This document shows, piece by piece, positions 30,043-33,841 of a stretch of DNA of 33,841 bases. The notes below the pieces were generated by a model. That model worked only from the letters and a program-made list of their open reading frames with translations, was not told the origin of the DNA and did no database searches. The position numbers were made by a program, and so were the translations under genes. Each line of letters opens with the position of its first letter. The stretch's first letter is position 1. Origin of the DNA: a virus; the IMG/VR virus record IMGVR_UViG_3300031788_000067, positions 1-33,841 of that record; one strand, written 5' to 3'.

Positions 30043-31278
30043 TTACTGCACCTTTTTCCAACTGGATTGTTTTCCCGGATCGCCGCCCATGAATACGTAG
30101 CCTCCCTCAACTGCCCCTAGCTTTGGAGCCCCCTTAGGTGCTCCAGAAGGAGGCGCTGCATTTGCGGATGGGCTTCCACCCAGGATCTTTCCAGCCACCT
30201 TACTTAGTGCTCCTGTTACTCCGCCAGAAGGAGGCACGTAAGGGCCGATCTGATTTTTCAAGTTCATGGCATCATTGTAAGTCTGATTCACCGCAGGCTC
30301 ATAAGTCATCGTAGGATCGTTCACATTCTGCTGAGCTGCTCTTGCCTGATAACGCTGCTGGGTTCCCTGAAGGCTTCGAACGTTTGCCTCATAGGTGGCA
30401 ATACCATCCCTCATTAAGTCAGCTCGGACTTCAGGATCTTTGATACCGGATTGCTTCTCGCTCACCCAGTTTTTCATTTGATTTGTCACGCCTTCAGCAT
30501 GGGAAAGTTCAGCAAGAGAATTCACGTCTGGAGCATTTGGAAATTTTATCTTAAATGCGTTTAATACAAGAGATGCATCCCCTTGAGGGCTGCTATCCTT
30601 ATAATTCTGCAGCATTTGCTGCATGGCCATTTGAGATTGCCTGACAGGCTGGGCTTGCTTGTCATACTGAGTGGTGAGCTCAGCATTCGGAGAACGGGAT
30701 CCATAAAGGGCGGCATTCAATTCGGCAGGCTTCATTGCGACATTGGATGCAAGTATGGCATTTTCGAGGCCTTCTTTGGTTCTGCTCCCAATAGCAATAC
30801 CTTGATCAGCCCATTTCCGATCCCAGTCAGGAGGAGTATTCGTTAGAGGAATTCCCTGATCTTTCAGACCCTGCATCACCTGTGGATAAGCTTGCTGGGC
30901 CTGTTCAAGACTCTTCAGATATTGGAGGGCCGGCAATGTCACACTGAGCACATTGTGTGCCTGAACCATCTGAGCAGTCTTCGCCTCAGCTTGAGCCTTA
31001 TCGGAAGCTGCGAACTGGTGTTCCATCTGCATAGCTGCCTGAGGAGCAGTCTTGTAAAGATCCGAAAGCACCCCAGTTCTGTCCAACTGACCAGTTTGAG
31101 TATCTGTGTTTCTCGCGAGAGCTCCACGAATGGCTCCTTGTTGCTGCATCTGATAGCCCAACTGCTGTTGCTTCATCGCGAGATCACTGAGTTTCAGAGC
31201 ACTTTCAACTGAGCTCACAGGGTTGAAATTATTCTCCGGAGGTTTGATACTTGAATAGATACTTGTGTCTACTGGCAT
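30043..31278 (-). CDS. Internal virion / DNA ejection protein (P22 gp20-like position)
   Basis: This 411-residue protein is helical and very rich in Gln and Ala (KLSDLAMKQQQLGYQMQQQG, about 30-50; a repeated 'QQMLQNY' region). It ends in a Gly/Pro linker and 'GGYVFMGGDPGKQSSWKKVQ', a C-terminal tag seen on phage internal proteins. It lies between a gp7-like and a gp16-like gene, matching P22 gene 20 (471 residues). It would be packed with the DNA and ejected; this is by analogy. Confidence 0.65.
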   Translation of the reverse strand: MPVDTSIYSSIKPPENNFNPVSSVESALKLSDLAMKQQQLGYQMQQQGAIRGALARNTDTQTGQLDRTGVLSDLYKTAPQAAMQMEHQFAASDKAQAEAKTAQMVQAHNVLSVTLPALQYLKSLEQAQQAYPQVMQGLKDQGIPLTNTPPDWDRKWADQGIAIGSRTKEGLENAILASNVAMKPAELNAALYGSRSPNAELTTQYDKQAQPVRQSQMAMQQMLQNYKDSSPQGDASLVLNAFKIKFPNAPDVNSLAELSHAEGVTNQMKNWVSEKQSGIKDPEVRADLMRDGIATYEANVRSLQGTQQRYQARAAQQNVNDPTMTYEPAVNQTYNDAMNLKNQIGPYVPPSGGVTGALSKVAGKILGGSPSANAAPPSGAPKGAPKLGAVEGGYVFMGGDPGKQSSWKKVQ

Positions 31279-31289
31279 TTATTCATTCC

Positions 31290-31739
31290 TCATTTAAGTA
31301 AAGGCAAACCATAATCTTTTGAAGGTCCTTGAGTCATTACTGGCTGTTGCATTGGCTTGGGAGTATTGACCACAGTTGGTTGATGAATCTGCTGCGAAGG
31401 AGGAGTCCAATTTCCTCCGAGTCCCATGATCGCCGGATTCATTGAGCTCGTGATCATCGGGCTGAAATATGGCGAAGACCAGTTGCCGAGAGCACTAGAA
31501 CCACCAAAAAGACTCGATAGAGTGGGAAAGGACATTCCATTAGCACTAGAAATAGAAGGATTCTGGCTACTAGATCCATTAGATGGAGAATAAAGCCCAT
31601 TCATTTGACTTAAACTTCCACTGGGCATTTGAGAAACTGATCCTAGCGAGGAAAGTCCCTGTGCAATTGATGGCTGTCCGAACTGGCCATTCTGGATTGC
31701 ATTTCCTAAATCAAAAAAGTTTGAAAGATTCTCAAACAT
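31290..31739 (-). CDS. Low-complexity virion-operon protein (149 aa)
   Basis: A Ser/Asn/Gln/Pro-rich 149-residue protein, mostly disordered in appearance, with an N-terminal helix (MFENLSNFFDLGNAIQNG) and 'PMITSSMNPAIMGLGGNW' in the middle. It lies between the gp7-like and gp20-like genes in the same operon and is probably virion-associated. No family is recognised. Confidence 0.6.
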   Translation of the reverse strand: MFENLSNFFDLGNAIQNGQFGQPSIAQGLSSLGSVSQMPSGSLSQMNGLYSPSNGSSSQNPSISSANGMSFPTLSSLFGGSSALGNWSSPYFSPMITSSMNPAIMGLGGNWTPPSQQIHQPTVVNTPKPMQQPVMTQGPSKDYGLPLLK

Positions 31740-31742
31740 ATT

Positions 31743-32681
31743 TTACACAGCCTCAATCGCGGCATCGGGAGTGGAAAGTCCTCCCATTGTGGTTCCTCCG
31801 CCCAATCCACCTGTGGCTGCCATTCCACCCCCTCCTCCAATTCTAGAAAGAATACTTCCAGTCAAAGGAAGTTGGCCCAAACTACCTAGACCTCCTGAAA
31901 TAGCTCCACCCCATAAATTGCTCTGTGCGATACTAGAAGCGGCTCCTGCATTCGCAGCCCCAGTCATATATCCACCGATCGCATTGGCAGAACCTGTATA
32001 GAGATTACTCAAAGAATTCGCAGTTCCAGTAGCAATCCCTCCAATATTGCTTGCAGCTGATTGTCCAGCCTGGGCAGCTTGTCCAGTCCCTACTTGACCC
32101 ATGCCAGTGAGAGAAGCTAATCGATTGAAAGCATTATTCTGATTGTAACTGAAAGTATTAAATGCCCTGTTGTAAGAATTCTGGTATTCATTGGAAGCCA
32201 TTCCCTGAGCGTAATTAGTCAAATCTTTGAGAGTTCCTCCACTCATCAATTGCCCTGTAGCAGCCGCTGATCTTTGAATTGCTTGCTGACCTTGTTGAAG
32301 GTCAAACTGATAAGCGGGATCCATGTTATTTTGGAAATCCTGCTGAGTGAAAGAAAACTGCGCCGGATTCGCAGCCATAGATTGAAGTTGCGGGAGAGCT
32401 TGCTGACCAGCCTGGATAAAGGGTTGAATATTCTGCTGCTGCTGCCCATACATAGCCAGCTGAGCATTTGTTGCATACTGTGATGCGTTTGATTCCAATC
32501 CTGCAGCTTGTGTTGTCGCATTCGCTTGAAGCTGAGCCGCTTCTTCAGCTGCTTGAGCTTGAGAAGCTGCTGCCCCCGAAGCAGCATTCGCTCCAATATC
32601 TGCTCCTATAAGATTACCAGCTAGGCCAAGACCCCCTGCGATTGCGAGTCCTCCACCGATTCCAATTCCAGCTAAAGACAT
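31743..32681 (-). CDS. P22 gp7-like DNA transfer (ejection) protein
   Basis: This 312-residue protein starts with a Gly/Ala/Ile-rich helix (LAGIGIGGGLAIAGGLGLAG, membrane-active in appearance), then an Ala/Gln coiled coil. A conserved core 'NNMDPAYQFDLQQGQQAIQRSAAATGQLMSGGTLKDLTNYAQGMASNEYQNSYNR' follows, which is the signature of the gp7-type injection family in many podoviruses. The C-terminus is Gly-rich. P22 gp7 has 229 residues. It is ejected with the genome and helps DNA cross the cell envelope. The start overlaps the SET gene by 10 bases. Confidence 0.85.
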   Translation of the reverse strand: MSLAGIGIGGGLAIAGGLGLAGNLIGADIGANAASGAAASQAQAAEEAAQLQANATTQAAGLESNASQYATNAQLAMYGQQQQNIQPFIQAGQQALPQLQSMAANPAQFSFTQQDFQNNMDPAYQFDLQQGQQAIQRSAAATGQLMSGGTLKDLTNYAQGMASNEYQNSYNRAFNTFSYNQNNAFNRLASLTGMGQVGTGQAAQAGQSAASNIGGIATGTANSLSNLYTGSANAIGGYMTGAANAGAASSIAQSNLWGGAISGGLGSLGQLPLTGSILSRIGGGGGMAATGGLGGGTTMGGLSTPDAAIEAV

Positions 32682-33541
32682 GGCAACTCCGATCGACGAT
32701 TGATCATTGTTAAGTAATAATCGTTTAAAATTTCAGACCCCGACTTGATCGATTCATTTGAAATGAGATAGAGATTCCCATCTGTGCCTAATTCAAACCT
32801 CGCATTTGGAGTCCCGCTATGATTGCAGAATCGGCCTACTGGAGTTCGCTTTCCCATCACTCTAGCAGGAGCAATGAGCATGTCCTTAGCGATATCAGTC
32901 ATTGCAAAGACCCCATAGCCATGAATCTGAGAAGGGGCGATGCGGATGGTTGTTGGATGAATGGAGAAAGCAATCTGATCTTGCGGATCCTCCGAAAGGA
33001 GCTCAATTTCTTTCCTGGAAAATCCTGAGAAATTAGAAAAATCTTCGAAAGAACGAGAGGACTCTAGATATCCTTGATCAAAAGATTCAACGGATAGGTA
33101 TGCTTCCAAATCCTCGTTCTTGGTGTAACCCATTGGGTTATCATGCACCGTAATCCACACCGTGTCCTCATGAGAATATCCCACTCGCTTGATACCCGGA
33201 CTTGATTTGATGACGGTAGAAGCAGTCAAAGTTTTCATCCCTTCCTCAGTCCATACCGTGATTTTACCTTGGGTCAAAAGATTGAGATGAGGAAATCTAT
33301 GAATTTTTCCAATGATGATCGTGTCCTTTGGAATGAATAATTCTCTCAAATAAATGTCTTTTTGGAAATGGTGCGTCGTTTTGAATTCATGACCAGGAAT
33401 ATGGTCAGGATGCTTTTGAATCGCCTCTTCCAACTGAAGAATAAGGGACCGCATTTGGCGAATGCTCTTGGGCTGAGGGCTATTGAGCTCCTTGAAAGTG
33501 TTCTGCAAAGGACAAAGGGCCAAATCAATCGCAGTCATCAT
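32672..33541 (-). CDS. SET-domain protein with N-terminal cupin-like domain
   Basis: This 289-residue protein has a C-terminal SET domain (199-278): 'SQIHGYGVFAMTDIAKDMLI' at 204-223, 'GRFCNHSGTPNA' at 236-247 and 'EILNDYY' at 270-276. These are the three SAM/lysine-channel motifs of SET lysine methyltransferases. Residues 65-135 look like a small cupin barrel (IPKDTIIIGKIHRFPHLNLLTQG, KITVWTEEGMKTL). It is coupled by ATGA to the fibre gene upstream and overlaps the gp7-like gene, so it is made with virion proteins. It could methylate lysines of a virion protein or of a host target; neither is known. SET genes occur in other tailed phages next to structural genes. Confidence 0.75.
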   Translation of the reverse strand: MMTAIDLALCPLQNTFKELNSPQPKSIRQMRSLILQLEEAIQKHPDHIPGHEFKTTHHFQKDIYLRELFIPKDTIIIGKIHRFPHLNLLTQGKITVWTEEGMKTLTASTVIKSSPGIKRVGYSHEDTVWITVHDNPMGYTKNEDLEAYLSVESFDQGYLESSRSFEDFSNFSGFSRKEIELLSEDPQDQIAFSIHPTTIRIAPSQIHGYGVFAMTDIAKDMLIAPARVMGKRTPVGRFCNHSGTPNARFELGTDGNLYLISNESIKSGSEILNDYYLTMINRRSELPCL

Positions 33542-33841
33542 TGGTAATACTCCCTCACAATGATGATCCCGGCAGCCCCATTCCCTCCTCCTGCGCCACT
33601 GGTTCCCGCAGTCCCACCCGATCCCGCAGATCCCACTGAATAGGCATAGGTCGCACTTGGACTTGAAATGAAAGCCTTTAGATAGCCCCCTGCTGCCCCA
33701 CCTCCGCCCCCTCGGGTTGCCGTGCCGGTACCCGCACCGCCACCACCTGATCCTGTATTCGCTGTGGCCGCACCCCCCGCTTGAGCAGGAGAACCCCCTT
33801 GTCCCGCCCCTCCGAAAGGAGAAGGGGCACCAGAAGGTCCC
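33538..33841 (-). CDS. Partial glycine-rich tail fibre protein (5' end cut by the window)
   Basis: The last 100 or so codons of a minus-strand gene enter from the right edge. The product is Gly/Ala/Ser/Thr-rich and ends 'SPSATYAYSVGSAG' and 'GIIIVREYYQ', closely resembling the C-terminus of the glycine-rich protein at 26936-27673. Its stop overlaps the SET gene start by ATGA. It is probably a second tail adhesin or fibre-tip protein. Confidence 0.75.
   Translation of the reverse strand, partial: GPSGAPSPFGGAGQGGSPAQAGGAATANTGSGGGGAGTGTATRGGGGGAAGGYLKAFISSPSATYAYSVGSAGSGGTAGTSGAGGGNGAAGIIIVREYYQ

Noticed and set aside
1-33841. CRISPR arrays, tRNA genes, insertion sequences and integrase
   Set aside because: No spaced direct-repeat array, cloverleaf, transposase or recombinase frame was found on reading both strands; an integrase could lie outside the window.

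Overview
The window looks like most of the genome of a tailed phage (or prophage) with P22-like podovirus morphogenesis. It was probably assembled from an environmental sample, and the likely host is a Gram-negative bacterium. Evidence for the phage type: genes resembling P22 portal, scaffold, coat, gp4 and gp10 occur in the P22 order on the minus strand (8433 down to 1). A second minus-strand block (33841 down to 26936) carries a gp7-like ejection protein, two further large internal-protein candidates and tail-fibre genes. Evidence for the host type: heptosyltransferase-type (GT9) glycosyltransferases and two lipoproteins with lipoboxes. Both window edges cut minus-strand tail genes, so the sequence may be a circularly permuted genome opened inside the tail module. 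The edges do not join in frame, so some sequence is missing.

Layout. 1-8433 (-): portal, scaffold, coat, a repeat-rich decoration-like protein, an intrinsic terminator, then neck and tail genes. 8526-10473 (+): an inserted three-gene glycosyltransferase cassette. 10692-12717 (-): large terminase, a small conserved protein and small terminase. 12751-15007: a small plus-strand ORF, then a ParB-like gene and a DNA methyltransferase separated by 244 bases that carry coding remnants in two other frames, a G10 tract and a (CAACGGG)4 tract. 15008-16294: small regulatory genes and a divergent lipoprotein gene. 16291-21171 (-): a tightly packed early operon of about fourteen genes, many overlapping by the ATGA motif. 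It includes a Sak4-type ATPase, a DUF669-like protein, a glycosyltransferase fusion and several genes of 30-54 codons. 21172-22498: a control and RNA region with twin stem-loops, a frameshifted RusA gene and about 500 bases of strongly structured, apparently non-coding RNA. 22499-24549 (+): a sugar C-methyltransferase and a Gfo/Idh-type oxidoreductase. 24531-25887 (-): lysis module with an M15 endolysin and two membrane proteins. 25924-33841 (-): a second GT9 enzyme, a glycine-rich fibre protein, a tailspike head-binding-like protein, internal/ejection proteins and a cupin-SET protein.

How the genes work together. Terminase, portal, scaffold and coat build and fill the head. The gp4/gp10-like proteins close it, the gp7/gp20/gp16-like proteins would be ejected, and the fibre proteins contact the host. 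The Sak4, DUF669 and RusA genes form a recombination set. The unusual theme is sugar chemistry: four glycosyltransferases, one sugar C-methyltransferase and one sugar-type oxidoreductase sit in four separate places. This points to modification of host surface glycan or of the virion itself. The most intriguing unexplained items are the structured RNA at about 21967-22440 and the repeat-bearing ParB/methyltransferase locus.
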